A DNA stretch of 49,773 nucleotides from JBCCGE01 sp039029455 (GCA_039029455.1 JBCCGE010000016.1:1-49773), one strand, 5' to 3'. Shown: positions 8,399 through 17,927, counted from the stretch's first letter. Translations and numbers: made by a program. The notes: a model not told the origin generated them from the letters alone.

Positions 8399-9763
8399 TC
8401 ATTTGGACGCGAGAAGACTGCTTCCATCAATCAACATGTAATTAACGTCATTTGCACAGGCAATCGTCGGTGCAATGTCGTGGGCATAGATCAGCGAAGA
8501 CGTGTCGATGCATTGATTGGTAATTAAAAAGGCATCGTCGTTGTGATCGCCACTTCGATTTTCCACGGGAATCGCCGACACGTTATCGAACACTCCAACC
8601 CCGTCCAGACGTACCCGATTTGTGGGTCGATCCCGCTGCCACTCAATAAAAATATCCGGAAATTCTTTGGCGTACGGTCCCTTGTGGACGTCCTTAACCT
8701 TGAAGATTTGTTTAATCAGCGGCTCGCCGGTTACATCGTCAACCAACCCTGACAGTCTTTCGATGAGTTCGTCACAGGTTCGATCGTAATCGGACGGATC
8801 GATTATTCCCGAGGACTCGCGCCCGATCAGATTCAATTGAATCGCGCCCGTCATGGAGTTGTGCAGAGTTTTGAAATAAGGTCGTTGGGGTCGCATTGCT
8901 TCCAGCTCTGAATCCGTGCCCGAATGACCGCTCAAAGCGCCCAGCACATGGTCCAGACCCATGGATGCGCTGGTGTATTCCTGCATACCAAGGCCACCCG
9001 TTATAAACACCTTGTCTGCCCCTGAAATCTCTATTAGTTCAGACATCGCCTGATCGAGCTTTATTAGAACATCGCGAATTGGATTCGCACCATCGGAATT
9101 GTCGGATTCGCAAAGATGCCAGCACTGGTGGCTGCAATCGTGAATATCGCTAAAACCGACGCAGAGTAAATCCAAATCGTCCACTAACCAGTCGCGCACC
9201 AGATCCATTTTAATGTCAATGCGCTGCAAATAGGCCTGCGCGAGATACGATTTCTCACTCTCGTTCAGGTCCTTCCGATCGTGATATCCCGTCACAGGAT
9301 CGTCCCCGTATTGTGACTGAATTTCGGATATCAAATTACCGGGAAAACTGTCTGCCGCGTAAAATCGATCGGTCAGCAGCCATCCCCTGACCTGTTTGCC
9401 TCGACTTGGGCGCGAGACTGCTGTTTGTGCCATATCCACAACCGCGCACGTTTTTCCGCGTGCATCAAACCAGTCCCAGAAATTGGTTTTGCGGTGATCT
9501 GTGTGGTACGCATACTCTTTTGACAGGTAGGTTGAGCTGTTAAACGGCATCGGAAAGTAATGTCCGTTTCGACCTGGCGCACAGCCGGTGTGGACGCTCC
9601 GCCAGTAAGCGCTGTCACCGGTTCCGGGGTAGTTGGTCACCGCTGCAACCTGCCATTGATCAAGAATTTTATCGAAAAAAGGCAGCAACCCCTGACGACG
9701 CCAGTGCTGAACGTTTTCCAGCCCCAGCCCATCCAGTGCGAGAAAAAGGGTATTCGCAGTCAA
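8399..9763 (-). CDS. Alkaline-phosphatase-superfamily phosphohydrolase/phosphodiesterase, paralog 1
   Basis: Predicted metal-dependent phosphohydrolase of the AlkP superfamily (nucleotide pyrophosphatase/phosphomutase-like, COG3379 type), 454 residues, with no signal peptide. Metal-site landmarks are LALDGLG at the N-terminus, a nucleophile region YWRSVHTGCAPGRNGHYF near residue 55-70, the SDIHDCSHQCWH block, and RSGDHNDDAF near the C-terminus. It is clearly paralogous to the gene at 11976-13388, and the two flank two tandem exported proteins. The start is a TTG with GAGAA upstream. The substrate cannot be read from the sequence; a phospho-glycan or phospho-lipid is one guess. Confidence 0.8.
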   Translation of the reverse strand: MTANTLFLALDGLGLENVQHWRRQGLLPFFDKILDQWQVAAVTNYPGTGDSAYWRSVHTGCAPGRNGHYFPMPFNSSTYLSKEYAYHTDHRKTNFWDWFDARGKTCAVVDMAQTAVSRPSRGKQVRGWLLTDRFYAADSFPGNLISEIQSQYGDDPVTGYHDRKDLNESEKSYLAQAYLQRIDIKMDLVRDWLVDDLDLLCVGFSDIHDCSHQCWHLCESDNSDGANPIRDVLIKLDQAMSELIEISGADKVFITGGLGMQEYTSASMGLDHVLGALSGHSGTDSELEAMRPQRPYFKTLHNSMTGAIQLNLIGRESSGIIDPSDYDRTCDELIERLSGLVDDVTGEPLIKQIFKVKDVHKGPYAKEFPDIFIEWQRDRPTNRVRLDGVGVFDNVSAIPVENRSGDHNDDAFLITNQCIDTSSLIYAHDIAPTIACANDVNYMLIDGSSLLASK

Positions 9764-9876
9764 ATCAGATTCTCATTGCAGAAATGCTTTAATCTACAGC
9801 TAAATGAAAGATCAGGTAATGCGGGACTATAGCTGATCTCTTGCTCTGCGTAGAGGTATTTGAAAAACGAAGTGAA

Positions 9877-9904
9877 CAAAAAAAACCGGCTTTAAAGCCG
9901 GTTT
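9877..9904 (-). terminator. Terminator after exported protein copy B
   Basis: Twenty-base perfect palindrome at 9884-9903 (arms aaccggc and gccggtt), followed on the minus strand by a run of U from the A tract at 9878-9885. It lies about 40 bp beyond the minus-strand stop at 9946 and separates that gene from the phosphohydrolase at 8399-9763. Confidence 0.8.
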
Positions 9905-9945
9905 CAGCAGATGCACTTAAAAGGACCGCTGGTCGCGATCATTAT

Positions 9946-10791
9946 TCAATCTAACACTGGATTAAACCCGTATCCAGTCCTGCATGGGGTATTTGGAGAA
10001 GCATCAAACGACGCACCATACCCGCTGGATTCATAGTAAGTTCTATCAACACCCGGAAGAAATCCATCACCCAGTTGCTGATTGGCAACAACTACTCCTT
10101 CCGCACCGGAAAAATCACTGCTTGTGACGCATCCTTCAACAGTTACCTGGCCTAAGTTGACGGAAAAATCCAGACCCTCGGGTCCACCCAGCGTGCCCGA
10201 CCCATTTCCGGAAATCTGATATTCAAACGGAGATGAATAAACATACTGGCCTTCACTGGAATTGTAAGAGTAAACAAGAGAGTAGTGTCTTGGACCCTGT
10301 ACAGTCACATTCACCGGTCCCGATGGTGTATTGCCCTGGGGAAACTGCAGCGTTACGCACAATCCCGCAGCTCCCTGATAAGCGCCAAACCTTGCATTAC
10401 GAGCGGGCACAGCTCCATTGAATGCATTTGCGCGCGGAACCACCGAGTCGACTGCGCGAGCAATCAGATTTTGAGAACCCGCATTGGCACCAGTTGATGC
10501 AAGGTACTCAACAGGGGCCGTGGGTCCGGTCATGGAAATCGGCGACGGCGCTATTGTCGTCGTAGTGCCCTCACCCGGGTCGCCCCCGGAGTCGGTGGTC
10601 GCTGCATGAGCGGGCAACACCGTGCTATTGATCATTGGTTTTGCCCACACTCCGCCCGCAATCGCACCGCCGGTAACACCGGCTTTTGCCAGCGCGGCGC
10701 GCCGACCTTTTGCAACTTGGGTTACCGTACCCGATCGGAGAGAGCTGCGTGTATCTTCAACGACTGGACTATCTGGTTTGTTTGATTTCAT
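9946..10791 (-). CDS. Exported protein, twin-arginine LPAHA leader family (copy B)
   Basis: 281 residues, function unknown. A polar, charged N-terminus of about 29 residues precedes GRRAALAKAG, a Gly/Ala-rich core, and WAKPMINSTVLPAHAATT, a Tat-like signal. A Gly/Thr linker rich in T and S follows. The mature domain contains GLCVTLQFPQGNTPSGP, an LGGPEGLDFSVNLGQVTVEG block with Cys, and a C-terminal PCRTGYGF. It is a tandem duplicate of copy C at 10952-11809: leader and C-terminal domain are near-identical while the linker has diverged. A strong GGAGAGAGG ribosome site precedes the ATG. Upstream and downstream terminators suggest each copy is a separate transcript. Confidence 0.75.
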   Translation of the reverse strand: MKSNKPDSPVVEDTRSSLRSGTVTQVAKGRRAALAKAGVTGGAIAGGVWAKPMINSTVLPAHAATTDSGGDPGEGTTTTIAPSPISMTGPTAPVEYLASTGANAGSQNLIARAVDSVVPRANAFNGAVPARNARFGAYQGAAGLCVTLQFPQGNTPSGPVNVTVQGPRHYSLVYSYNSSEGQYVYSSPFEYQISGNGSGTLGGPEGLDFSVNLGQVTVEGCVTSSDFSGAEGVVVANQQLGDGFLPGVDRTYYESSGYGASFDASPNTPCRTGYGFNPVLD

Positions 10792-10892
10792 TGGACCTCT
10801 CTCCAGCGAAATGCTCGCTGTATAATAATTAACCTTTTTTCAGACTTAAGCATATTATAGGCCCTGAATGCTTAAGGTTCTACAGCAATAAC

Positions 10893-10914
10893 AAACCGGC
10901 CATAAGGCCGGTTT
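10893..10914 (-). terminator. Probable terminator after exported protein copy C
   Basis: Nine-bp stem, aaaccggcc (893-901 of the 10-kb block) and ggccggttt, with loop ataa, about 40 bp past the stop of copy C. The U tract on the minus strand is weak (tttgttatt), so efficiency is uncertain. It matches the stem of the terminator after copy B, as expected of a duplicated unit. Confidence 0.6.
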
Positions 10915-10951
10915 TTAGGGATCTTCTTCGAATCACTATTAAGAGCAGGTC

Positions 10952-11809
10952 TCAATCTGGTAATTCCGGTTCAAAACCATAGCCTGTCCTGCATCCAAAA
11001 TCCGGAATTGCCGAGAACGACGCGCCGTTTCCCGAGTTTTCGTAATAGGCTCTGATCACGTTCCCACTCTCCGGTGAGCCGATCGTATTATTGGCTATTA
11101 CCACTCCTTCCGCGCCCGAAAAATCGCTGCTGGTCACACATCCCTCTACCGTCACCTGACCAAGATTCACTGAAAAATCCAGACCTTCTGGTCCACCCAG
11201 TGTAGTCGAACCATTCCCCGTTATCTGGTAATCGAATGAATTCGTGTAAACGTATTGACCGAGGCTTGAATCATAGGAGTAGGTCTGTGCATAGTGCCGA
11301 GGTCCCTGAACACTGACATTTACCGGACCTGACGGCGTGTTACCCTGAGGAAACTGAAGTGTCACGCACAAACCAGCAGCTCCTGTGGACGTCCCGAATC
11401 GCGCATCGGAACCCGGGACCGCGCCATTGAACGCATCTGCCCTCGGCACCACAGCATCTATCGCTCTGGCGGCTATGCTCTGAGAATCACGGTGTGAGCT
11501 GGTCGAACCCAGTGCTGAAATGAGATCCGTGGGCCCGTTCATGGATATTGCCGCCGGTGCTGCAGGTGTTGTAGTTGATGTGGTTCCCGAACCCCCGTCG
11601 CCCCCGGAGTCGGTGGTCGCCGCATGAGCGGGCAACACCGTGCTATTGATCATTGGTTTCGCCCAGACTCCGCCCGCAATCGCACCGCCGGTAACACCGG
11701 CTTTTGCCAGTGCTGCTCTTCGCCCTTTCGCAACTTTACTTCCTGAGCTTTTCTCGGATGAATCGCCCGCGCTCGCAATATCCACCTTGTCCGTTTTCGT
11801 CGGTTTCAT
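10952..11809 (-). CDS. Exported protein, twin-arginine LPAHA leader family (copy C)
   Basis: 285 residues, function unknown, tandem paralog of copy B. The leader has KGRRAALAKAG, a Gly/Ala core and WAKPMINSTVLPAHAATT, identical to copy B across the signal. The linker (SGGDGGSGTTST and following) and the extreme N-terminus differ. The C-terminal domain keeps GLCVTLQFPQGNTPSGP, the LGGPEGLDFSVNLGQ block, VEGCVTSSDFSGAEGV and the final CRTGYGF, so four Cys positions are conserved between copies. ATG at 11809 with GAGGTG upstream. Conservation of both signal and domain with a variable linker points to selection on two separate functions, export and the folded domain. Confidence 0.75.
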   Translation of the reverse strand: MKPTKTDKVDIASAGDSSEKSSGSKVAKGRRAALAKAGVTGGAIAGGVWAKPMINSTVLPAHAATTDSGGDGGSGTTSTTTPAAPAAISMNGPTDLISALGSTSSHRDSQSIAARAIDAVVPRADAFNGAVPGSDARFGTSTGAAGLCVTLQFPQGNTPSGPVNVSVQGPRHYAQTYSYDSSLGQYVYTNSFDYQITGNGSTTLGGPEGLDFSVNLGQVTVEGCVTSSDFSGAEGVVIANNTIGSPESGNVIRAYYENSGNGASFSAIPDFGCRTGYGFEPELPD

Positions 11810-11975
11810 GAAATCACCACCTCACTTGTCACTCAATGTTTATCGTATTTTGCCTGAATACGGGGAAGAATATAAGTTGTATGTCAGTTAACACAGTGAT
11901 CTATCACAGGTTTTTCGAGCGATCGCCCTGTAAACAGAGGTCCTTTTTTCCGCGCACCCGGCGAAACCTGGAAAC

Positions 11976-13388
11976 TCATGCCACCTTTCGCAAAGGCTTC
12001 TGATCCAGTCCGGGTATGCGAATTCCGAGCGCCCTGCCCACCGTCGGCGCTATAGACTCCACAGGAATTTTGAGGTCAGGATCGATATCCGGACCGGTTC
12101 CATAGAACTGGCTGCTGACCAGCATCGCATCCGGGGTGTGGTCTCCGGACCGGCGCTCGATGACGATATGCGGCACAATTTCCAGATCATCCCGACCTGG
12201 AACCTTGAGTCGGGTCACTCGGCGCTGCCGCTGCCAGACGACCATCATATCGGGTAGCCGATCGGTATGATCACCTTTGAAGGCTTTTCTAATTCGAACA
12301 CAGTGATCCACCACAGGTATCCCGGATTCTGCGTCGGTAATACCGCGTAGGTTCTCCTCCAACTCGTCACATACGCGATCGTAGTCATCGGGCTCCACAA
12401 TTCCCATTCGTTCCCTACCTTTTAAGTTGATTCGAAGTGCACCGGAATTCATGTTGTGCGAAAGGGCAAAATACGGTCGCTCGGCAACCCGCTCTCTGAG
12501 CTGCTGGCGGTTTCCCGCATGACCACTGAAATGCGCAAGCATTTCGTCAAATGCCGGGTTGCAAGTGGTTTGCATACCCATTCCGATACCCGCTACCAGA
12601 AATACTTCTCTTGCACCCGCACTGGAAATCACCTTTTCCAGTGCAGCGTCGAGTTCACGGTAGGTTTGAAGCACAGGATTGCCGTGCCTGCCGACCCACT
12701 CTCCGGGGTGATTCGGTGCGGACGGATCGTGCCAGTGCCAGCTCTGGTGACCTATATCGTGGGCGTCGCAAAAACCCACCGCAAAAAGGTCCCATTCATT
12801 GCCTGATAGCATCCCGCCTACTGCATCGGCTTTCGCGCGAATTCTGCTGCAGATTCCTTCGTGCATCTGTACCCAATCAATTTCTGAGCGGGCTTCAATT
12901 TCCTCCGAATTTCCGCGCAGCGGATCAGGCATAAAATTCTCGTGCAATGATTCAATTACAGGTTCGGGCCAGCTTCGGGGTTTGGCCGTCCGGTCGTGGA
13001 TCATCCAGTCCATAACCTGAACCCCGTCCAAACCCTGCAACAGAGGGGCCGTATAGAGGTCCACGATTCCTACACGCCGTCCCATTTTGCTGGCATACAG
13101 CCAAAATGGATCCCTCATGAAATGGAGATCATAGACAAACGTATCGGTCTGGTAGGTTTGAGGATTAAATTGCCAGGGGAAGTAGTGGGCGTGTCGACCC
13201 GCATTGCACCCTGTATACAGACTGGTCCAGAACACGCCATCGCCAAACCCTGGTGGAGACAATACCGGTTGGGTTTGCCAGTTCTGCATCAATTCGTTCA
13301 GCACCGGCATATCACCCGATTGGGTCCACTGATTAATAAGTGTTGGGTCGGCACCATCCAGCGCCACAAATAGAACGTCTGTTGTCAT
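11976..13388 (-). CDS. Alkaline-phosphatase-superfamily phosphohydrolase/phosphodiesterase, paralog 2
   Basis: 470-residue AlkP-superfamily protein, cytoplasmic by lack of a signal peptide. The metal and catalytic framework is visible: Asp11 in FVALDGAD, the nucleophile region FWTSLYTGCNAGRHAHYF at 53-70, the CDAHDIGHQSWHWH block, and RSGDHTPDAML near the C-terminus. It shares order and motifs with the paralog at 8399-9763. Family members act on nucleotides, phospho-sugars or other phosphodiesters; the substrate here is not deducible. It is divergent from the glycosyltransferase at 13443 with only 54 bp between, so the two promoters must overlap or be shared. Confidence 0.82.
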   Translation of the reverse strand: MTTDVLFVALDGADPTLINQWTQSGDMPVLNELMQNWQTQPVLSPPGFGDGVFWTSLYTGCNAGRHAHYFPWQFNPQTYQTDTFVYDLHFMRDPFWLYASKMGRRVGIVDLYTAPLLQGLDGVQVMDWMIHDRTAKPRSWPEPVIESLHENFMPDPLRGNSEEIEARSEIDWVQMHEGICSRIRAKADAVGGMLSGNEWDLFAVGFCDAHDIGHQSWHWHDPSAPNHPGEWVGRHGNPVLQTYRELDAALEKVISSAGAREVFLVAGIGMGMQTTCNPAFDEMLAHFSGHAGNRQQLRERVAERPYFALSHNMNSGALRINLKGRERMGIVEPDDYDRVCDELEENLRGITDAESGIPVVDHCVRIRKAFKGDHTDRLPDMMVVWQRQRRVTRLKVPGRDDLEIVPHIVIERRSGDHTPDAMLVSSQFYGTGPDIDPDLKIPVESIAPTVGRALGIRIPGLDQKPLRKVA

Positions 13389-13442
13389 AGCCTTTACGTT
13401 ATCATCCCGAGTCCAAATTCACCACAAGCAAGTAAATTTTAA

Positions 13443-15305
13443 GTGTCGAGCATCTGTCTTAACATGATTGTCAAGGACGAATCTGCCGTGATTGCCAGAT
13501 GTTTGCAATCGGTAAAGCCGTACATCGACTACTGGGTTATTGTTGACACAGGGTCGAATGACAACACAGCAGAAGTCATTCAGGCGGAACTATCAGGCAT
13601 TCCGGGGGAGCTGCATCATCGTACGTTCGACAACTTCTCAGAAAGTCGAAATCATGCACTAATCGAAGCAGAAAACGATTGTGACTACCTGCTCCTGATC
13701 GATGCCGACATGGTACTGAATGTCGAAGATGACTCATTCAAGGAAAAGCTGGAACTCGATGGCTACTACCTTCCGGTGCATGAAGCTCAGACCTATCACA
13801 ACATTCGATTGATTAAAAATGATCTGCTTTGGCAGTATGTGGGTCGAACTCATGAATTCATCGTTTCGCAGGATGCCGGGAGTATCGCCACACACCCGGA
13901 TTTGTCCATCACCCACCTCCTAGACGGCAGTTCTCGCACTGAAAAAAACCAGCGCGATAAAAATCTGCTTGAACTGACGCTGCAGGAGGACGCGAACGAT
14001 ACCCATGCACTGTTCTATCTGGGTCGCATCGCCATCAATGAAGAGCAGTGGATTGACGCATTGAAATACCTTAACCGAATGCTCTATCAGGAGCATCATT
14101 GGGATCCGGAGTGGGTGTGGTATGCCCGCCATATGCGTGGGAAACTGATGGAAAAACTCGACTATGATTTTGATTCGGTTACCTCGTCCTATCTGAGTGC
14201 GTATGAATCGCGACCACAGCGAGCAGAAAGCCTTTACGACCTGGCGCGATATTGTCGGGAATCAGACCGGTTGGCGCTGGCCGAAATGTACGGCTCTCGA
14301 GCGGCAGAGCTTCCGGTTCCGGACGAACTGTTTGACCTGGACAAGACACTTTACTCCTGGAACATACCGGCGGAATATGCATTTATCTGCTACCGCCTCG
14401 GTCTTCATCAGAAGACGGTGACTGCGGCCAATCAGGCACTGCAGGAAGTCAGAGCGACAAGAAACTCACGCGACGCATTGCTGGCCAGTCGGCAGCGCAG
14501 CCTCGAAATACTGAACGAAAGTCGAAAGCTGACTGAAGCCGGAAGCGATCGCAATACCATCAAAGTTGTGGTGCCATTCCGCAATGCGGGAGAATTTCTT
14601 ATGGCCAGCATCGAGTCTCTGCAGCAGCAGGACTATGACAACTTCAGCGCTTGTTTCATTGACGACTGTTCCGACGATGGCAGTGGTGATCTGGTTCCGA
14701 CCGATGACGAACGATTCGTACTGCAGCGGAATGTCGAACGCGTTGGACCGCTAATTAATCGCAGTGAATTTATATTCAACTGCGATCCCAACGATATTAT
14801 TCTTTACCTGGATGGTGACGATCAGCTTGCCTCAGACGACGCGCTGAGCTACATAAATTCTGTATACAACGAGTACGGCTGCTGGATGACATACGGTCAG
14901 TTTATCAGTCAAAACGGAAACCTTGGTTGGGCTAAGCCTTACTCAACGCCTCTGGATCTGGATAAGGAGTTGATGTACGGCGGCATGAAATTCCCGATTC
15001 ACCCTATTACTCACAGGGCTGGTTTGTTGCAGCGATTGAAAGACCATGACCCTGAGTTGGAATGCTTCAAGGACGAACAGGGAGAATGGTTATTTTATGC
15101 GTCCGACGCCGTTTTAGCTCGCCCACTATTCTGCATGGCCGGCTGGGATCGGGTACTGTATCTGAATCGCGTGCTGTATCTTTACACTGAGGGACATGAA
15201 ATCAGCGAGTCCATCCACAACAAGGACGATCAGCTGGAAACCTGCCGCATTGTAAATTCAAAAATGCGTCCTCCCAGACTCACGGACTATCGTCCATCGG
15301 TCTAA
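13443..15305 (+). CDS. Two-domain GT2 glycosyltransferase with TPR-like middle
   Basis: 620 residues, probably cytoplasmic. The N-terminal family-2 glycosyltransferase begins ICLNMIVKDESAVIARCLQS and has the nucleotide/metal motif DADM (LLLIDADMVL) near residue 90. A helical TPR-like middle (about 165-300) follows, with LFYLGRIAINEEQW and related units. A second GT2 domain begins near residue 375 with VVVPFRNAGEF and has its own acidic motif, LYLDGDDQL. The N-terminal half resembles SunS-like peptide glycosyltransferases with TPRs. Two catalytic heads suggest stepwise addition of two sugars. The start is a GTG with no strong ribosome site. It sits beside the exported-protein island, which are possible acceptors; this is inference. 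Confidence 0.82.
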   Translation: MSSICLNMIVKDESAVIARCLQSVKPYIDYWVIVDTGSNDNTAEVIQAELSGIPGELHHRTFDNFSESRNHALIEAENDCDYLLLIDADMVLNVEDDSFKEKLELDGYYLPVHEAQTYHNIRLIKNDLLWQYVGRTHEFIVSQDAGSIATHPDLSITHLLDGSSRTEKNQRDKNLLELTLQEDANDTHALFYLGRIAINEEQWIDALKYLNRMLYQEHHWDPEWVWYARHMRGKLMEKLDYDFDSVTSSYLSAYESRPQRAESLYDLARYCRESDRLALAEMYGSRAAELPVPDELFDLDKTLYSWNIPAEYAFICYRLGLHQKTVTAANQALQEVRATRNSRDALLASRQRSLEILNESRKLTEAGSDRNTIKVVVPFRNAGEFLMASIESLQQQDYDNFSACFIDDCSDDGSGDLVPTDDERFVLQRNVERVGPLINRSEFIFNCDPNDIILYLDGDDQLASDDALSYINSVYNEYGCWMTYGQFISQNGNLGWAKPYSTPLDLDKELMYGGMKFPIHPITHRAGLLQRLKDHDPELECFKDEQGEWLFYASDAVLARPLFCMAGWDRVLYLNRVLYLYTEGHEISESIHNKDDQLETCRIVNSKMRPPRLTDYRPSV

Positions 15306-15381
15306 CAAACCGCGATAGCCGACTACACCAATCCTGCAAACCGGTGCCGGTTCATAGCGCCTTTTTGATTTGGATGAATAT

Positions 15382-16251
15382 TCAGGACGGACTGTCCTCA
15401 GGTTGAGTTGATGCGTGTCGCATCAGGTACAAGCCGGACCCGACGATAAGAAAAACTCCGACCAGCATCCAGATGGTGGGAATGTCATTCCAGATCACGT
15501 ATCCCCAGAAAATGGCTACCAGGATTCCGCTGAACGAAAACGGAGCGATAAAGGACAGATCGCCGGTTCTGACCGCCGTCACCTGACATAAAAACCCAAG
15601 GCTCAGAAGTGTAGCGCTCGCCATAAACATCAAAAGATGCTTCAGACTGTAGTCCGGAAAATCACCCATCGTCATCAACGAACCGGTAATGGTTACCGCA
15701 ATCAGTGTCGCCAGCGTGATATGCACCGATCGCACGCCGGAATCCACTCGCTTTGTAACCATTTCCCGGCAACAGACAAAAAATGCTGCACCGAGAGGAA
15801 ACAACATGCTCCAACTGAAGCTTTCCCCCCAGGGTCGGGTAACAAACAGCACTCCGGTAAAACCTACGGTGACCGCAAACCATCTGACCTGCGTGACTTT
15901 TTCATTCAATACAATGGCGGCCGCAATAGTGACCAGGATGGGTGAAAGCCAGACCAGGGTCGAGGCCGTGGCAATCGGCAGCAATGACAGTCCCGTAACG
16001 AAACAGAGTGTTGCGAGTGTTTCGCACGCAGCGCGCAACCAGTTCCAGGGACCGAATGCACCTTTCTCATAAACGGGTCTTCCGCTCAGCTTGATCAACA
16101 GTGAAAAGATCAGGACCGCAAGCACACCTCGTACCGATAAAATCTGGGGCACAGTCAGCTCAGCGCTCAGCAGTTTCAGTATTGCATCGTTGCTCGAAAT
16201 CAGGGCCATACCCAGAACCACCAGCGCAGCCGCTTTTCGATTTTTGCTCAT
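15382..16251 (-). CDS. EamA/DMT-family transporter
   Basis: Inner-membrane drug/metabolite transporter of about 289 residues with ten predicted hydrophobic segments in two EamA repeats, for example AALVVLGMALISSNDAILKL and a second repeat starting near FPLGAAFFVCCREM. Substrates of the family include amino acids, sugars and metabolites, usually exported. The ATG at 16251 is preferred: the longer reading to 16302 overlaps the P450 gene and adds a polar tail. It starts 16 bp after the P450 stop on the same strand, so the pair is likely one operon, perhaps exporting a P450-modified product. Confidence 0.85.
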   Translation of the reverse strand: MSKNRKAAALVVLGMALISSNDAILKLLSAELTVPQILSVRGVLAVLIFSLLIKLSGRPVYEKGAFGPWNWLRAACETLATLCFVTGLSLLPIATASTLVWLSPILVTIAAAIVLNEKVTQVRWFAVTVGFTGVLFVTRPWGESFSWSMLFPLGAAFFVCCREMVTKRVDSGVRSVHITLATLIAVTITGSLMTMGDFPDYSLKHLLMFMASATLLSLGFLCQVTAVRTGDLSFIAPFSFSGILVAIFWGYVIWNDIPTIWMLVGVFLIVGSGLYLMRHASTQPEDSPS

Positions 16252-16267
16252 CAGATTATCTGTGTTT

Positions 16268-17530
16268 TTATTGTGCGTGCTTTGAGGATTTTGAATCCAC
16301 AATCAGCGCGAAGCCAGGAGGTGGTTGCCAGTGGAACAGACCCCTGACCGCCTCACCGTTTCCGACTGCACGAAAATCAAAAGCCCGTGCGAGAGCACCC
16401 ACAAAATCCGCCGCAAATGCAGTAACCGTCTGTTCAAGGGGACATCGATGACGGTCCAGACCGAAAGGCGAATACTGGTGCGGTTCCGGATCAGCGACGA
16501 GAAATCTGTCGGGGTCAAAGTCAAATGGGTTGTCGAAGTGCTCGGGACTCTTATGCGATTCCCACAAGCAGACCTGGACCGCGGCCCCCTGCGGAATCAA
16601 CAGGTTCTCAAACACAAAATCGTTTAATGCCAGCCGGGCCAGTTTCTCACTCTGGTCCATTCTAAGGGTTTCCTTTACGAAGCAGTTTGCATACGGCCGG
16701 TTATTGTTTTCAGGATCAATTCTGTCTTGCCGCACGTTTTCAAACTTCTCTGGGTAATCCACAGCATACTTTGAAATCCACCGAAACAGGGAATACAGAT
16801 CAAAGCGTCCCATCTCTACCATGTAAATTAAGTTCCCAAGCATGGATTCACTGATAGAAACTCCATCTGCAGTCAAATGACCCAGAACGCCGTGTTCATC
16901 CCAGTGCAATTTTCCTTGCGGACTCAGTTGCCCTCTCAAAATATCTGTAATGGTATTAAACGCGGCTTCCTCGTCCTGACCGGGATACCAGATCAGCCCA
17001 TCCGGTCCGAGTCGATGGTAGGCTTCTTCCAACTGATCACAAAAGTCTGTCCCGTCGATCGCACCAAAGAAAAAGCGCAGTAGCAGTCCTGTCGCCAGAC
17101 CACTCAGGCATTTGCGGAATGCAACAGAGGGTTCACCTTCAAAATGTTTGTGTTGATAACGCGATAGCCAGTCAATAACAGTAATCGCTGTCAACTCAGA
17201 CTTCTGCTCATTCCGCGCTCGAACAACAGCTCGAGACAGATCTGCTCTGTGGTTTCGATGTGTTGACCCGACCATCGCGCGCATGAAGCCGTGCTCAAAC
17301 AGATGCTCGAGTTTCATCGTCACGACGCGAAGATCGCTCTCATGTTGCTCAAGCAACCGAGTCCCTCGTTCAAGACCATAAACAAACACAGTGAGCTTGC
17401 CCTTTCGCCGAAATCCACAAACGGGACCAAAACGCTCGAAACGATCCATGATGTCCATGCGCCCAGGCCTGGCCATCGTTTCCGGCGGCACATCGCTGCC
17501 GGGTGGCAATAGGTAGTCAGTATGGTCCAC
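16268..17530 (-). CDS. Cytochrome P450, atypical I-helix
   Basis: Heme-thiolate monooxygenase-family protein of 420 residues, soluble. The K-helix ExxR is in KETLRM, and the heme-binding loop is FGLDRHRCPLE, with the ligand Cys in RHRCP. The usual I-helix signature A/G-G-x-D/E-T is not visible; the corresponding stretch reads YMVEMGRFDLYSLFRW. That may mean a peroxygenase-like or non-oxidative chemistry, or a divergent oxygen-activating site. GTG start. It is followed 16 bp later by an EamA exporter and is divergent from the split exported gene at 17660. The substrate is unknown. Confidence 0.85.
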   Translation of the reverse strand: MDHTDYLLPPGSDVPPETMARPGRMDIMDRFERFGPVCGFRRKGKLTVFVYGLERGTRLLEQHESDLRVVTMKLEHLFEHGFMRAMVGSTHRNHRADLSRAVVRARNEQKSELTAITVIDWLSRYQHKHFEGEPSVAFRKCLSGLATGLLLRFFFGAIDGTDFCDQLEEAYHRLGPDGLIWYPGQDEEAAFNTITDILRGQLSPQGKLHWDEHGVLGHLTADGVSISESMLGNLIYMVEMGRFDLYSLFRWISKYAVDYPEKFENVRQDRIDPENNNRPYANCFVKETLRMDQSEKLARLALNDFVFENLLIPQGAAVQVCLWESHKSPEHFDNPFDFDPDRFLVADPEPHQYSPFGLDRHRCPLEQTVTAFAADFVGALARAFDFRAVGNGEAVRGLFHWQPPPGFALIVDSKSSKHAQ

Positions 17531-17659
17531 GTTTTGGTGAAAATCAGGGTCGCATTCGATCTATGACCGATCGGATTAGTCGACGTCAGTTCTGTTGACG
17601 CACTTTCGGAATATCGCTATAGTGATTTTTTGACTGTCATTTGACAAGCCTAAATAATC

Positions 17660-17911
17660 ATGACCTCGGAATCCATAGAAAACAGGCGCGCGGCACTAAA
17701 GAGCATACTCTCGGGAAGTGGCGTTACCGTCGCTGGGGCGTGGGTTGCGCCGATCGTTATGACTGTCAGTTTGCCAGCACATGCGAGCACCACAGCCGCC
17801 GATGGCGATGCAGGCGAAGGCGAAGAAACGCCCATGGAAACGCCTGAGATATCCAGCGGGTTATTCATGGGCTCGGGTCAGATTCCAGTCACCACAGTTC
17901 TGCCAGACTAA
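17660..17911 (+). CDS. Short exported protein, twin-arginine LPAHA leader family (copy D, first part)
   Basis: 83 residues: a leader with NRRAALKSIL, a hydrophobic core, and WVAPIVMTVSLPAHASTT, then an acidic Gly/Glu/Thr linker and a short tail ending VTTVLPD. Cleavage after AHA would leave only about 40 residues. The other family members carry a folded domain at this point, so this is either a short secreted peptide or the front half of a broken gene whose rest is at 17928-18215. It has no clear ribosome site and lies 129 bp from the divergent P450. Confidence 0.6.
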   Translation: MTSESIENRRAALKSILSGSGVTVAGAWVAPIVMTVSLPAHASTTAADGDAGEGEETPMETPEISSGLFMGSGQIPVTTVLPD

Positions 17912-17927
17912 CTAATTCAGCATCACT

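Noticed and set aside
15689..16072. Plus-strand ORF opposite the EamA gene
   Set aside because: Shadow of the membrane-protein coding strand; no domain.
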